Assembly: GCF_910583865.1 (NCBI RefSeq)
Contig: NZ_CAJTYX010000001.1
Coordinates: forward strand, 62,001 to 126,000
From: an uncultured Muribaculum sp.
GTDB lineage: Bacteria > Bacteroidota > Bacteroidia > Bacteroidales > Muribaculaceae
Length of the DNA: 64,000 nucleotides
Reading direction: 5' to 3'
Both the position numbers and the translations under genes were made by a program. Position 1 is the stretch's first letter. Every line of letters starts with the position of its first letter. This document shows, one piece after another, positions 52,609 through 61,429 of this stretch. The notes under the pieces were generated by a model. The model was given only the letters and a program-made list of their open reading frames with translations, was not told where the DNA came from and ran no database searches.

Positions 52609-52872
52609 TCAGGCTTTTACAGTCGGATCAATGTTGATGAAACGACGACCGTTCTTTCCCTCAGAGAATACTACCACGCCGTCAACGAGAGCATAGATTG
52701 TGTGATCCTTGCCCATGCCTACGTTAAGACCGGGATGATGCACAGTGCCACGCTGACGCTTGATGATATTGCCTGCCTTAGCGTGCTGACCGCCAAAAAT
52801 CTTAACACCGAGTCGTTTGCTTTCCGACTCGCGGCCGTTCTTCGAACTACCTACACCTTTCTTATGTGCCAT
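52609..52872 (-). CDS. rpmA: 50S ribosomal protein L27
   Basis: 87 residues starting MAHKKGVGSSKNGRESESKR, the conserved N-terminus that reaches the peptidyl transferase centre. There is no N-terminal cleavage extension as in Firmicutes. It follows rplU by 20 bases, the universal order. Confidence 0.98.
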   Translation of the reverse strand: MAHKKGVGSSKNGRESESKRLGVKIFGGQHAKAGNIIKRQRGTVHHPGLNVGMGKDHTIYALVDGVVVFSEGKNGRRFINIDPTVKA

Positions 52873-52892
52873 TTTCTTTTAAGATTTAGGGG

Positions 52893-53210
52893 TTAAGCGA
52901 TTTCTTTGATTACCACTTTGGTGAAGCACTGGCGATGGCCGTTTTTACGGCGATAGCCCTTACGGCGCTTCTTCTTGAACACGATGACCTTGTCACCCTT
53001 CACGAGGGGAACCGCCACTTCGCATACTACCTTCACTCCTTCAACGGTAGGAGCACCGACTTTAACGTCACCGTCGGCATCCACGAGAAGAACACGGTCG
53101 AACTCTACGGTCTCGCCCTCTTTCTTGTCGTCACCGAGATAGTGAACATACAGGAACTTTCCGGCCTCAGCCTTGAACTGCTGTCCCTGGATTTCTACAA
53201 TTGCGTACAT
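52893..53210 (-). CDS. rplU: 50S ribosomal protein L21
   Basis: 105 residues (MYAIVEIQGQQFKAEAGKFL ... KKRRKGYRRKNGHRQCFTKV). Binds 23S rRNA. It lies upstream of rpmA. The leader from the promoter to the ATG is about 80 bases and contains a GC-rich segment near 53245-53275 that could fold, but I see no known leader motif. Confidence 0.98.
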   Translation of the reverse strand: MYAIVEIQGQQFKAEAGKFLYVHYLGDDKKEGETVEFDRVLLVDADGDVKVGAPTVEGVKVVCEVAVPLVKGDKVIVFKKKRRKGYRRKNGHRQCFTKVVIKEIA

Positions 53211-53295
53211 TTAAACTATTAATGTATTGATGGTTAACTCCGCCAGGCGAGGCTTTCATGCCTTCTTTCCTAAGCCCGTACGGAAAAATTGCGCA

Positions 53296-53328
53296 CAAAG
53301 TTACTGTTTTTTCACGTCATAACCCAAA
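53296..53328 (-). promoter_or_regulatory. Promoter of rplU-rpmA
   Basis: Minus-strand TTTG (53325-53328), 21-base spacer, TAACTTTG (53296-53303). Confidence 0.65.
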
Positions 53329-53401
53329 AATCACACGGATTTTTTCGTAGAACTTTTCGTTTTAAAGCATTGGCATCGCGACACCATGACACGGCAGGAT
53401 G

Positions 53402-54010
53402 TCATTTGACGCGTCCCGGATTGCGGGCGATGAATTCCTTCCATGACTTCGGGCCACGGGCTATGGCGGGTTTCTTAGATTCGTAGAAGTGGCACAACGC
53501 CGCTGCGAGCGCATCGGTGGCATCAAGCTCGGGCAACAGGCTCTCGCGTGGTATGTCGAGCATACGTCGCAGCATCTCCTGCACCTGCTCCTTCGAGGCC
53601 GCCCCGTTGCCGGTAATCGACAATTTGATCGATCGCGGCTCATACTCCGTGATGCACACGTCACGACTGATCGCCGCAGCCATAGCCACTCCCTGCGCGC
53701 GTCCAAGCTTTAGCATCGACTGCACGTTCTTGCCGAAGAACGGGGCTTCTATCGCCATCTCGTCGGGAAGATACTGCTCGATGATGCCCGTCACACGATT
53801 GAATATATGTCCGAGGCGCATATAATGGCTATCGAACCTGCTGAGCTTAATAACCCCCATGGCTATCATCGACGGCTTTCCTCGACGCACACCGAGAATG
53901 CCGTAGCCCATAACGTTGGTGCCCGGATCGATACCTATTATTATATGCTCCCACTCCCGTAGCGCCTCGTTGCGCGCCGATGCGGAGAGGGGACGCGCAA
54001 CGTCAGCCAC
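53402..54010 (-). CDS. ruvC: Crossover junction endodeoxyribonuclease RuvC
   Basis: 202 residues. Resolves Holliday junctions with RuvAB. Catalytic acidic residues are in place: IIIGIDPGTNVMGYG (D28), DEMAIEAPFFGKN, and DATDALAAALCH near the end. There is an N-terminal extension of about 20 residues compared with E. coli; an internal start is not obvious. It overlaps the DUF4286 gene by 8 bases. No ruvA or ruvB in the window. Confidence 0.96.
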   Translation of the reverse strand: MADVARPLSASARNEALREWEHIIIGIDPGTNVMGYGILGVRRGKPSMIAMGVIKLSRFDSHYMRLGHIFNRVTGIIEQYLPDEMAIEAPFFGKNVQSMLKLGRAQGVAMAAAISRDVCITEYEPRSIKLSITGNGAASKEQVQEMLRRMLDIPRESLLPELDATDALAAALCHFYESKKPAIARGPKSWKEFIARNPGRVK

Positions 54011-54314
54011 GCTCCACCTCCTCCATCACCGTGGTAAAGTGGAGCACACGATGCGCCCAACGACTTGCGGCCTCCTGAAGAAGTCCGGGCTGTAGCTTGT
54101 CGAGCCAATCGGATGCCTCACGAGGGCCGTCGCACTGTATCTGCAACGCATAAGTCGTGCCGGGCGAATCTTCCCTGCTGGAGCACACACGCATGAGAAG
54201 CGGATGCCGATAGCCGGCAGACGAAGCAGTGGCTATATACACGCCATGCGCCCATGCCGTCCACTCATCCTCAAGTCCGGTATCGACATGGAAAGTGGTA
54301 TTGACAAGTACCAT
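54003..54314 (-). CDS. DUF4286 family protein
   Basis: 103 residues (MVLVNTTFHVDTGLEDEWTA ... RVLHFTTVMEEV). Single ferredoxin-like domain typical of Bacteroidetes, without known activity. It overlaps ruvC by 8 bases, an arrangement that suggests coupled expression. The upstream gene is 10 bases away. Confidence 0.85.
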   Translation of the reverse strand: MVLVNTTFHVDTGLEDEWTAWAHGVYIATASSAGYRHPLLMRVCSSREDSPGTTYALQIQCDGPREASDWLDKLQPGLLQEAASRWAHRVLHFTTVMEEVERG

Positions 54315-54324
54315 GCTACGGATC

Positions 54325-54909
54325 TCAAAGATTGCTCATCACACCGCTGAATATCATCAGCCCGCTGTAGAGCAATCCGACCACCAGACCGCAGATTGCG
54401 GCAATCAAGGTCCATTTCTTGGCACTTGCCGATGCCTGGTAGGCCTGCTCGTAATTGCCGGATGTCCACAAGCCGTTGACAGAAGCTGCCTTAACGATAG
54501 CAACAATACCGAAAGGCACACAGCATAGGATGGTGACAATGATGGCCCATACCAGATAATTTTCAGGCGGCACGAGTGGCTGCTGATAAGGCTGCTGAGG
54601 CTGGTATTGCTGCTGATAAGGCGACTGCTGAGATGTCTGCTGCTGATATTCGGGAGCAGGCTGTACGGCACGCGGGGCCGGAGGAGGACATACGCCACCC
54701 TGCGCCGGGACTGCCGGAGCTGATGGCACATCCACGTCGGACTTAGGCCCGTAAAGAGCCATACGCACCTCTTCTACAGACTCAGCCGTAGCCCAGTCGG
54801 CCATACCTTCGGCCCACACCAGATCGGTAGGACGCAAGCCGCGGGCCACAAGTTCGCTTAACTCAAAAGGCCCTACAGGAGACTCGTTTTCAATAATGTA
54901 ATATTTCAT
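54325..54909 (-). CDS. GYF-like and CD225/dispanin-like membrane protein
   Basis: 194 residues from ATG 54909 (MKYYIIENESPVGPFELSEL); the frame is open to 55029, but the extra 40 residues look random. Residues 1-52 are a GYF_2-type domain (LRPTDLVWAEGMADWATAES). A Pro/Gln/Tyr-rich linker (about 60-115) leads to a CD225-like module: LVWAIIVTILCCVPFGIVAI, then KAASVNGLWTSGNYEQAYQA and a second membrane helix. The pair of helices would anchor it in the inner membrane with the GYF part in the cytoplasm. Function unknown. Upstream of DUF4286 and ruvC. Confidence 0.85.
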   Translation of the reverse strand: MKYYIIENESPVGPFELSELVARGLRPTDLVWAEGMADWATAESVEEVRMALYGPKSDVDVPSAPAVPAQGGVCPPPAPRAVQPAPEYQQQTSQQSPYQQQYQPQQPYQQPLVPPENYLVWAIIVTILCCVPFGIVAIVKAASVNGLWTSGNYEQAYQASASAKKWTLIAAICGLVVGLLYSGLMIFSGVMSNL

Positions 54910-54956
54910 ATTCTTAAAGATTGATTCATTTATAATTTGGTTGAAGCAACGGCTGC

Positions 54957-55727
54957 TCACATGCCGGCAATCTTCTTTTCCAGCCTGCGGCGACGAAAGA
55001 AACGACCCATAAAACCGACATGACGCCACAAAGTAGGAAAGAAACCGTAATAATAGCTCATGATACGGAATCTCTCACGAAGCGATGCCCTGCGGTTGCG
55101 CGTGGTCATACCCTCGGAAAGATAGTCAATCATGATCTCGTCGTCAGGAAGCGCCACATTGTCACGCGACCGCTGCAGGCATCTGATGCACCACTCGTAG
55201 TCGGCCGAGAAGCGGTAAGCAAGGTTGTACGGTTGCGCGATTTTGCGCAACACCACGAAAGCCTGATGACATACCACCATACCATCGGCGAAACTCTGAA
55301 GCGTCAGAGTCTCCGGCGCCGTGAGATGGCGCGGAGCCAAATAGCGGCGTTCCGCATCGACGATACAGGTTTGTCCGTAGACTATGCCGGGAAAGTCGTT
55401 GTCTGTGATCAGACGGGCAAGATGGTCGAGGGTCGACGGAGAATGGAACGCATCGCCGGCGTTCAGAAATATAAGGTATTGTCCTCTGGCGAGATCCATG
55501 GCCTTGTTCATGGCATCATATATCCCCTTATCCGGCGACGAATATATCCTCGCGTTTGGTATGCCCGCATCAATGGCAATCTTAAGGGTGCGGTCGGTCG
55601 ATACACCGTCCATCACTATATATTCATACATGTCACACGTCTGCTCTTTCACGCTTGCCAAAGTGGCGGGAAGAGTGTCGGCGGCATTATAGGCGACGGT
55701 GATTATGGTAAACAGAGGAGCCATCAT
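54957..55727 (-). CDS. Glycosyltransferase family 2
   Basis: 256 residues. GT-A motifs: FTIITVAYNAADTLPATLAS, YIVMDGVSTDRT, SSPDKGIYDAMNKAMDLARG and YLIFLNAGDAF (acceptor-side acidic site written NAGD). This is the WfgS/PglI-like group that acts on surface polysaccharides. A second Met follows the first directly. It has its own promoter; the GYF gene follows after 47 bases. Confidence 0.9.
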   Translation of the reverse strand: MMAPLFTIITVAYNAADTLPATLASVKEQTCDMYEYIVMDGVSTDRTLKIAIDAGIPNARIYSSPDKGIYDAMNKAMDLARGQYLIFLNAGDAFHSPSTLDHLARLITDNDFPGIVYGQTCIVDAERRYLAPRHLTAPETLTLQSFADGMVVCHQAFVVLRKIAQPYNLAYRFSADYEWCIRCLQRSRDNVALPDDEIMIDYLSEGMTTRNRRASLRERFRIMSYYYGFFPTLWRHVGFMGRFFRRRRLEKKIAGM

Positions 55728-55746
55728 GTGAGCTTTGTAGATTCTG

Positions 55747-55777
55747 CAAATGTAGGTAAAAAAGATTACTTTACAAA
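55747..55777 (-). promoter_or_regulatory. Promoter of the glycosyltransferase-GYF-ruvC unit
   Basis: Minus-strand TTTG (55774-55777), 19-base spacer, TACATTTG (55747-55754). Confidence 0.6.
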
Positions 55778-55786
55778 AAAAAGCGC

Positions 55787-55794
55787 TACCTTTG
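55787..55794 (+). promoter_or_regulatory. Candidate -7 box of dsbD
   Basis: TACCTTTG, 42 bases before the chosen start. It overlaps the first codon of the longer frame at 55792, an argument against that start. Confidence 0.4.
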
Positions 55795-55836
55795 CCATAT
55801 ACAAAATCAATATATATAATTCATATACGGAAACCT

Positions 55837-57816
55837 ATGAAACGTTGCCTGATCATACTTATAGCAATGTTGGCATTCTTGACCGTAGACGTAACGGCAC
55901 AGATTGTCAATCCGGTCCATTGGTCCGTTTCGTTTAAAATGACCGACGATATCAATGGAGAAATAATAATGACAGCATCGATCGACGAAGGCTGGCACAT
56001 GTACTCACTCGAAGTGGATCCGGATGTCGGCCCTCAGCCACTTGAGATTGAGTGGCCGGCGCTCACCGGAGTCGAACTTCAGGGACGTCCCGTGGCCGAC
56101 AAGGCGCCTCACAAGGAGTATGACGAGATGTTCGGTGCCAATCTCAGCTGGTGGACCGGCGGAGTCACCGTCAAGCAGGCATTCAAGGCCGTCAAGAACA
56201 AATTCACCATCGACGGACTGATACGTTATTCGGCATGCAACAACGACAACTGTATCCCTCCCGCCAAAGAACCGTTCACCCTCTCCGAGACCGCCAGCAT
56301 TCCGACCGCAGTTGCCGAAGAGCCGGCTGAATCCCTCCCCTCCGACACCACCGTGGCCGTCGCTGCCGTTCCTGCAAAGGAAGAGAGTACCCCGTCCGAC
56401 CTCTGGGCACCGGTAACACCGTCCGGCGATACCGCCACAGACACCTCCTCCACATCGCTATGGTACATCTTCATAGCATGCTTCGCAGGAGGTTTCCTCG
56501 CGCTCCTCACACCCTGCGTGTGGCCCATGATACCCATGACCGTCAGCTTCTTCCTCAAGAAAGGCAAGAACCGCGCCCGCGCCGTGGCCGACGCCATTAC
56601 CTACGGCCTGTCGATAATCATCATATACGTGGCTCTCGGTATCCTCGTGACGGCCATATGGGGTCCTGCCAAACTCAACGAGCTTGCCACGAGCGCCGTA
56701 TGCAACATCATATTCTTCGTGCTGCTCGTGGTGTTCGCCATAAGCTTCTTCGGTGCGTTCGACATCAAGCTACCCTCACGCTGGGCCAACAAGATGGATG
56801 CCACCGCCGACAAGACCACCGGTCTGTTGAGCATCTTCTTCATGGCATTTACCCTTACCCTGGTGAGCTTCTCATGCACCGGACCAATCATAGGCACACT
56901 GCTCGTAGAGGCCGCCAGCACCGGCGACAAGTTCGGCCCGGCTATAGGCATGGCGGGATTCGCACTCGCGCTCGCCATACCGTTCTGTCTATTCGCCATG
57001 TTCCCCTCGTGGCTTCAGAGCGCACCAAAATCAGGCAGCTGGATGAACACCGTAAAGGTCGTGCTCGGGTTTCTCGAACTGGCGCTGTCGCTGAAGTTCC
57101 TGTCGGTGGCCGATCTCGCCTATGGCTGGCATATCCTCGACCGCGAGACATTCCTGGCGCTATGGATCGCCATATTCGGATTGCTCGGCGCCTACCTGCT
57201 CGGAGCGTTCAACTTCGCCCATTACGGTCCTGCCGACCGCTCGATAGGCACTGTGCGGTTCTTCCTCGCACTCGCATCGCTGTCGTTCACGGTGTATCTC
57301 ATCCCGGGACTGTGGGGAGCGCCACTAAAGAGCGCAAGCGCGTTCGTGCCACCGCTCTACACCCAGGATTTCAATCTCTACGGTGAGAGTTTCAAGGAAT
57401 ACTCCGACTACGACGAAGGAATGGCCGTAGCCCGCGAGGAGAACAAGCCGGTGCTGCTTGACTTCTCCGGATACGGATGCGTGAACTGCCGCAAGATGGA
57501 AGGGGCCGTGCTCGACGAGCCGGATGTAAAGGCGATGATCGAGAAGAATTTCGTGGTAATCAAGCTGATGGTTGACGAGAAGCGTGCACTTCCTCAACCA
57601 ATATACGTCGAAGAAAACGGGAAACAGATACGTCTCGACACCTCCGGCGAACGCTGGAGCTACCTGCAGCGCTACAAGTTCCAGGCAAACGCCCAGCCCT
57701 ACTATGTGGTTCTCAACGACCGTGGCGAACTGCTGTCGGGACCCTATTCCTACGACGAAAGCATCCCGCGCTTCACGGCATTCCTCGAAAAAGGTATCAA
57801 AGCCTTCTCAGAATAA
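55837..57816 (+). CDS. dsbD: Thiol:disulfide interchange protein DsbD
   Basis: 659 residues from ATG 55837 (signal MKRCLIILIAMLAFLTVDVT). It passes electrons from cytoplasmic thioredoxin to periplasmic thiols. The alpha domain (about 25-150) carries YSACNNDNCIPP, the membrane domain (about 210-510) TPCVWPMIPMTVSF and a second Cys region (SFSCTGPIIG), and the C-terminal thioredoxin domain GYGCVNCRKME (CVNC). All three redox pairs are therefore visible. Neighbours do not add to its role. It ends at a shared hairpin with the convergent pseudouridine synthase gene. Confidence 0.95.
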   Translation: MKRCLIILIAMLAFLTVDVTAQIVNPVHWSVSFKMTDDINGEIIMTASIDEGWHMYSLEVDPDVGPQPLEIEWPALTGVELQGRPVADKAPHKEYDEMFGANLSWWTGGVTVKQAFKAVKNKFTIDGLIRYSACNNDNCIPPAKEPFTLSETASIPTAVAEEPAESLPSDTTVAVAAVPAKEESTPSDLWAPVTPSGDTATDTSSTSLWYIFIACFAGGFLALLTPCVWPMIPMTVSFFLKKGKNRARAVADAITYGLSIIIIYVALGILVTAIWGPAKLNELATSAVCNIIFFVLLVVFAISFFGAFDIKLPSRWANKMDATADKTTGLLSIFFMAFTLTLVSFSCTGPIIGTLLVEAASTGDKFGPAIGMAGFALALAIPFCLFAMFPSWLQSAPKSGSWMNTVKVVLGFLELALSLKFLSVADLAYGWHILDRETFLALWIAIFGLLGAYLLGAFNFAHYGPADRSIGTVRFFLALASLSFTVYLIPGLWGAPLKSASAFVPPLYTQDFNLYGESFKEYSDYDEGMAVAREENKPVLLDFSGYGCVNCRKMEGAVLDEPDVKAMIEKNFVVIKLMVDEKRALPQPIYVEENGKQIRLDTSGERWSYLQRYKFQANAQPYYVVLNDRGELLSGPYSYDESIPRFTAFLEKGIKAFSE

Positions 57817-57890
57817 CTTCGGTAGTAGAAAGACCGTATGTCTCACATAAAGATCGGGCAAAACCCACGGAGAGCATACCTTTCCGCAAC

Positions 57891-57932
57891 AAAAAATATG
57901 CCACCTTGCATTCGCATGATGGCATATTTTTT
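57891..57932. terminator. Bidirectional terminator between dsbD and the pseudouridine synthase
   Basis: 13-bp stem (57891-57903 with 57920-57932) with an A-run on the left and a T-run on the right, suitable for both convergent genes. Confidence 0.75.
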
Positions 57933-57955
57933 GGTTATGGACTATGAAAATCCTG

Positions 57956-58894
57956 TCATTTACCGCCGACAAGCTTCCAGAAAGAGCCGGGCACGGGGGT
58001 CTCGAAGTTCATGTCGCGGCGTGTGGCCGGATGGACGAACCGGAGAGTGCGTGCATGCAGGGCGAGGCGGTGGATAATAGTCGACTTCGCCCCGTAGCGC
58101 CTGTCGCCGGCGATAGGATGGCCGAGTTCCTTCATGTGCACACGTATCTGGTTCTTGCGCCCGGTTTCGAGCGACACCTCTACCATAGTATGCCCCATAG
58201 CACGCTTTATCACACGATAGCGCGTGACAGCCAGTTTTCCTTCTTCCGGGTTCTTGGTCGTGTAGACCTCATGCTGCGAGTTCTCGGCAAGATAGCTGCG
58301 GATCTCACCCTCGTCGTCATCGACATACCCTTCGACCACGCACACATATTTACGGGAAATGACCATATTGTTCCAATTATGCTGCATGGTCTCTTTGGCC
58401 TTCTCGTTCTTGGCCAACATCATCAGGCCCGAGGTATCACGGTCAAGGCGATGCACGATGAAGAGCTTGTTGGAAGGATTCTCCCATTTCACCCAGTCAC
58501 GCATGATGGTATAGGCCGTGCCGTCGGTCACCTTGTCGTTGCCCATCGACAGCAGCCCGTAGCCCTTCTCTATAACCATGATGTCGGAATCCTCGTAGAC
58601 AAGCTTGACCCTACGGTTGCTGAACACCTTGAATTCACGCGTCAGATTCACGCTCACCGTATCGGCGGGAGTGACAGGAGTGTTATGGAGAGTCACCGGC
58701 ATGCCGTTGACAGCTACCCGGTTGTATTTCAACAGCTCCTTTACTGTAGTGCGCTTGCGTTCAGGCATCGATGCGAAAAGGAAGTCAAGAAGCGTAGTGT
58801 CGGACGCAGGTGTATAGTTCTCGATCACATCGGGCTTGAACGGTGCCTTCTGCGCGCCGGGACGATTGGTGGTGACTGGTGATTTGCGTGGCAT
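57956..58894 (-). CDS. RluA/RluD family pseudouridine synthase
   Basis: 312 residues. An S4-like RNA-binding region at the N-terminus (VKELLKYNRVAVNGMPV) leads to the catalytic domain with FIVHRLDRDTSGLMMLAKN (catalytic Asp). RKYVCVVEG, LETGRKNQIRVHM and HPIAGDRRYGAK follow. It isomerises uridines in rRNA or tRNA; the exact site is not predictable. Nine bases after topA on the same strand. Confidence 0.93.
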   Translation of the reverse strand: MPRKSPVTTNRPGAQKAPFKPDVIENYTPASDTTLLDFLFASMPERKRTTVKELLKYNRVAVNGMPVTLHNTPVTPADTVSVNLTREFKVFSNRRVKLVYEDSDIMVIEKGYGLLSMGNDKVTDGTAYTIMRDWVKWENPSNKLFIVHRLDRDTSGLMMLAKNEKAKETMQHNWNNMVISRKYVCVVEGYVDDDEGEIRSYLAENSQHEVYTTKNPEEGKLAVTRYRVIKRAMGHTMVEVSLETGRKNQIRVHMKELGHPIAGDRRYGAKSTIIHRLALHARTLRFVHPATRRDMNFETPVPGSFWKLVGGK

Positions 58895-58903
58895 ATTTCT
58901 ATA

Positions 58904-61246
58904 TCATTTTTTGCGTGAGGACGCACGGCGTACCGTCGTCTTTTTAGGCTTGGCATCCTGCTCCTCGGCCATCTTCAGCAACTCGTCGCGCGTCAGGTTC
59001 TCGGGATGCTCAAGGCCGCGAGGGAGCTTATAGTTGTTCTTGTTGTAGGTGAAATACACACCATAGCGTCCGTTAAGTATCTGCATGTCGCCATCACCCT
59101 CGAAGGTCTTTATCACCTTCTTGCTCTCGCTCTCACGCTTGGCGATAATCAGCTCCTCCGCTTCAGGAAGAGTGATCGCCGCGGGGGCAAGCTCCTTTGG
59201 TATCGACACGAATTTTCCGTCGTGACGCACATATGGGCCGAAACGGCCTATGGCCACAGTGACAGTCTTTCCTTCAAACTCTCCGAGAGCGCGCGGGAAC
59301 TCAAACAGCTTGAGCGCCTCTTCGAGTGTGAGCGTGCTCATCGATTGCCCTTTCAACAATGATGCGAACTGGGGCTTGTCGGGGTCATCCTCGGCGCCAC
59401 CGATCTGCACCAACGGACCGAAACGCCCTATCTTCACGCTCACAGGCTTGCCGGAGGCAGGATCCGTGCCGAGCAGACGCTCACCAACACGGTGCTCCAG
59501 ACGCATGTTACTCGCCTGCTCAACGTCGGGATGGAACACGCTGTAGAAATCCTCAATCTCGCTGTTCCATTTAAGGTTGCCCTCAGCTATATCGTCGAAC
59601 TTCTCCTCCATCCTTGCGGTGAAATCATAGTCCAGAATCGAGGGGAAATATTTTATCAGGAACTCGTTGACCACCATTCCTATGTCGGTAGGCACAAGCT
59701 TGCCCTTCTCAGAGCCGGTGGTCTCCGTGCGCGTGCTTCGTGTAATCTTGCCGGAGGCGTCGAGCGTAATCACCTCGTAGCTGCGCTCCACACCCTCCTT
59801 TTCGCCCTTCTCCACATATTCGCGAGCCTGAATGGTGGATATGGTAGGGGCATACGTCGAAGGACGCCCTATGCCGAGCTCCTCCATCTTCTTCACCAGC
59901 GAAGCCTCGGTATAGCGCGGAGGATGCTGCGTGAATCGCTCCGTAGCGACTATCGAATCCATCGTCACGGCATCGCCGCTCTTCATCGCGGGAAGAAGCG
60001 AAGCGCTGTCGTCGTCGGCATTGTCATCGTCGCGGCTCTCGATATACACACGGAGGAAACCGTCGAACCTCACCACTTCGCCGGTGGCGGTAAAGCGCTC
60101 GTCGCATGTCGAAGGGGTTATCTCTACTGTAGTGCGGTCAATAAGCGCGTCGGCCATCTGCGAGGCCAGCGTGCGCTTCCAGATCAGCGCATACAGTCTT
60201 TTTTCCTGCGATGTACCATCGATTTCGGCCACGTGCACGTCGGTGGGGCGTATAGCCTCGTGAGCCTCCTGCGCCCCCTTGGAATGGGTGTGGTAGTGGC
60301 GCACCTGAAGGTACTCCGGGCCGAGACGTCGCGACACCTCGTCGGATATGGCATTCACGGCCAAAGAAGATAGATTTAGCGAATCGGTACGCATATAAGT
60401 AATGTGTCCAGCCTCGTAAAGCTTCTGGGCCACCATCATGGTCTGCGACACGGTCATGCCGAGCTTGCGTGCGGCTTCCTGCTGAAGTGTCGAGGTGGTA
60501 AACGGCGGTGCCGGCGATTTCGTCACCGGCTTGGTGATGACATCGGTTATGGTGAACCGGGCGGCACGGCATTTTTCGAGCAAAGCTTCCGCGCTCTTCA
60601 TGTCGGAGAGACGGCGGTCGAGCTGCGCGGCAAGCGTGCCCCCACCCGAAGTGGTGAAGTCTCCGTTGACGCGATAATAAGGTTCTGCATGGAACGCTTT
60701 GATCTCAAGCTCGCGCTCCACTATCAGCCTTACCGCCACCGACTGTACGCGCCCGGCCGAGAGCGCCGGCTTGATTTTCCTCCACAGCACAGGCGACAAC
60801 TCGAACCCTACGATACGGTCGAGCACACGACGCGCCTGTTGCGCATCGACACGGTTAAGGTCAATGGCACGCGGATGGCGTATAGCCTCCTCGATGGCTT
60901 TCTTGGTGATTTCGTGGAACACTATGCGACGCGTGGTGGCCGGATCAAGCCCGAGCACCTCGCAAAGATGCCACGCGATAGCCTCACCCTCGCGGTCCTC
61001 ATCAGACGCAAGCCATACCGTGTCAGCATTCCTGACAGCCTTGCGGAGATCGTCGACAAGCGATTTCTTGTCGTCAGGTATTTCATAGACAGGGGCAAAG
61101 CCATTGTCGATGTCTATACCGAACTTCTTCTTGTTGAGGTCGCGTATGTGACCATATGACGACATCACCTTGTAGTCGTTACCAAGAAACTTCTCTATTG
61201 TCTTGGCCTTCGCCGGCGACTCGACTATTACTAAATTCTTAGGCAT
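58904..61246 (-). CDS. topA: DNA topoisomerase I (type IA)
   Basis: 780 residues. Relaxes negative supercoils. TOPRIM domain at the start (LVIVESPAKAKTIEKFLG; ASDEDREGEAIAWHL), nucleophile Tyr284 in HITYMRTDSL, SAGRVQSVAVRLI for the gate region. The C-terminus has TopoI repeat modules (IGRFGPLVQIGG; VAIGRFGPYVRHDG) in place of Cys4 zinc fingers, as usual in Bacteroidetes, and ends in a basic tail. First gene of a two-gene unit. Confidence 0.97.
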   Translation of the reverse strand: MPKNLVIVESPAKAKTIEKFLGNDYKVMSSYGHIRDLNKKKFGIDIDNGFAPVYEIPDDKKSLVDDLRKAVRNADTVWLASDEDREGEAIAWHLCEVLGLDPATTRRIVFHEITKKAIEEAIRHPRAIDLNRVDAQQARRVLDRIVGFELSPVLWRKIKPALSAGRVQSVAVRLIVERELEIKAFHAEPYYRVNGDFTTSGGGTLAAQLDRRLSDMKSAEALLEKCRAARFTITDVITKPVTKSPAPPFTTSTLQQEAARKLGMTVSQTMMVAQKLYEAGHITYMRTDSLNLSSLAVNAISDEVSRRLGPEYLQVRHYHTHSKGAQEAHEAIRPTDVHVAEIDGTSQEKRLYALIWKRTLASQMADALIDRTTVEITPSTCDERFTATGEVVRFDGFLRVYIESRDDDNADDDSASLLPAMKSGDAVTMDSIVATERFTQHPPRYTEASLVKKMEELGIGRPSTYAPTISTIQAREYVEKGEKEGVERSYEVITLDASGKITRSTRTETTGSEKGKLVPTDIGMVVNEFLIKYFPSILDYDFTARMEEKFDDIAEGNLKWNSEIEDFYSVFHPDVEQASNMRLEHRVGERLLGTDPASGKPVSVKIGRFGPLVQIGGAEDDPDKPQFASLLKGQSMSTLTLEEALKLFEFPRALGEFEGKTVTVAIGRFGPYVRHDGKFVSIPKELAPAAITLPEAEELIIAKRESESKKVIKTFEGDGDMQILNGRYGVYFTYNKNNYKLPRGLEHPENLTRDELLKMAEEQDAKPKKTTVRRASSRKK

Positions 61247-61274
61247 TTTCGCGTTTGTGGATGGAAATTTTTGG

Positions 61275-61282
61275 CAAAATTA
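61275..61282 (-). promoter_or_regulatory. Candidate -7 box of topA
   Basis: Minus-strand TAATTTTG, 28 bases before the ATG. No clear -33 box. Confidence 0.4.
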
Positions 61283-61429
61283 GAAAAAAGTGTTAATAGA
61301 TTGCCTATAAAAATACCCAAATTTTTCCGGACACCCGTCATACCGTGACGACTGATGGCGCTGTAAGGCGTTATTACTATGGCAAATCAATCCATATGGA
61401 TAAACACGACCTATGCATGAAAGTTCGCG

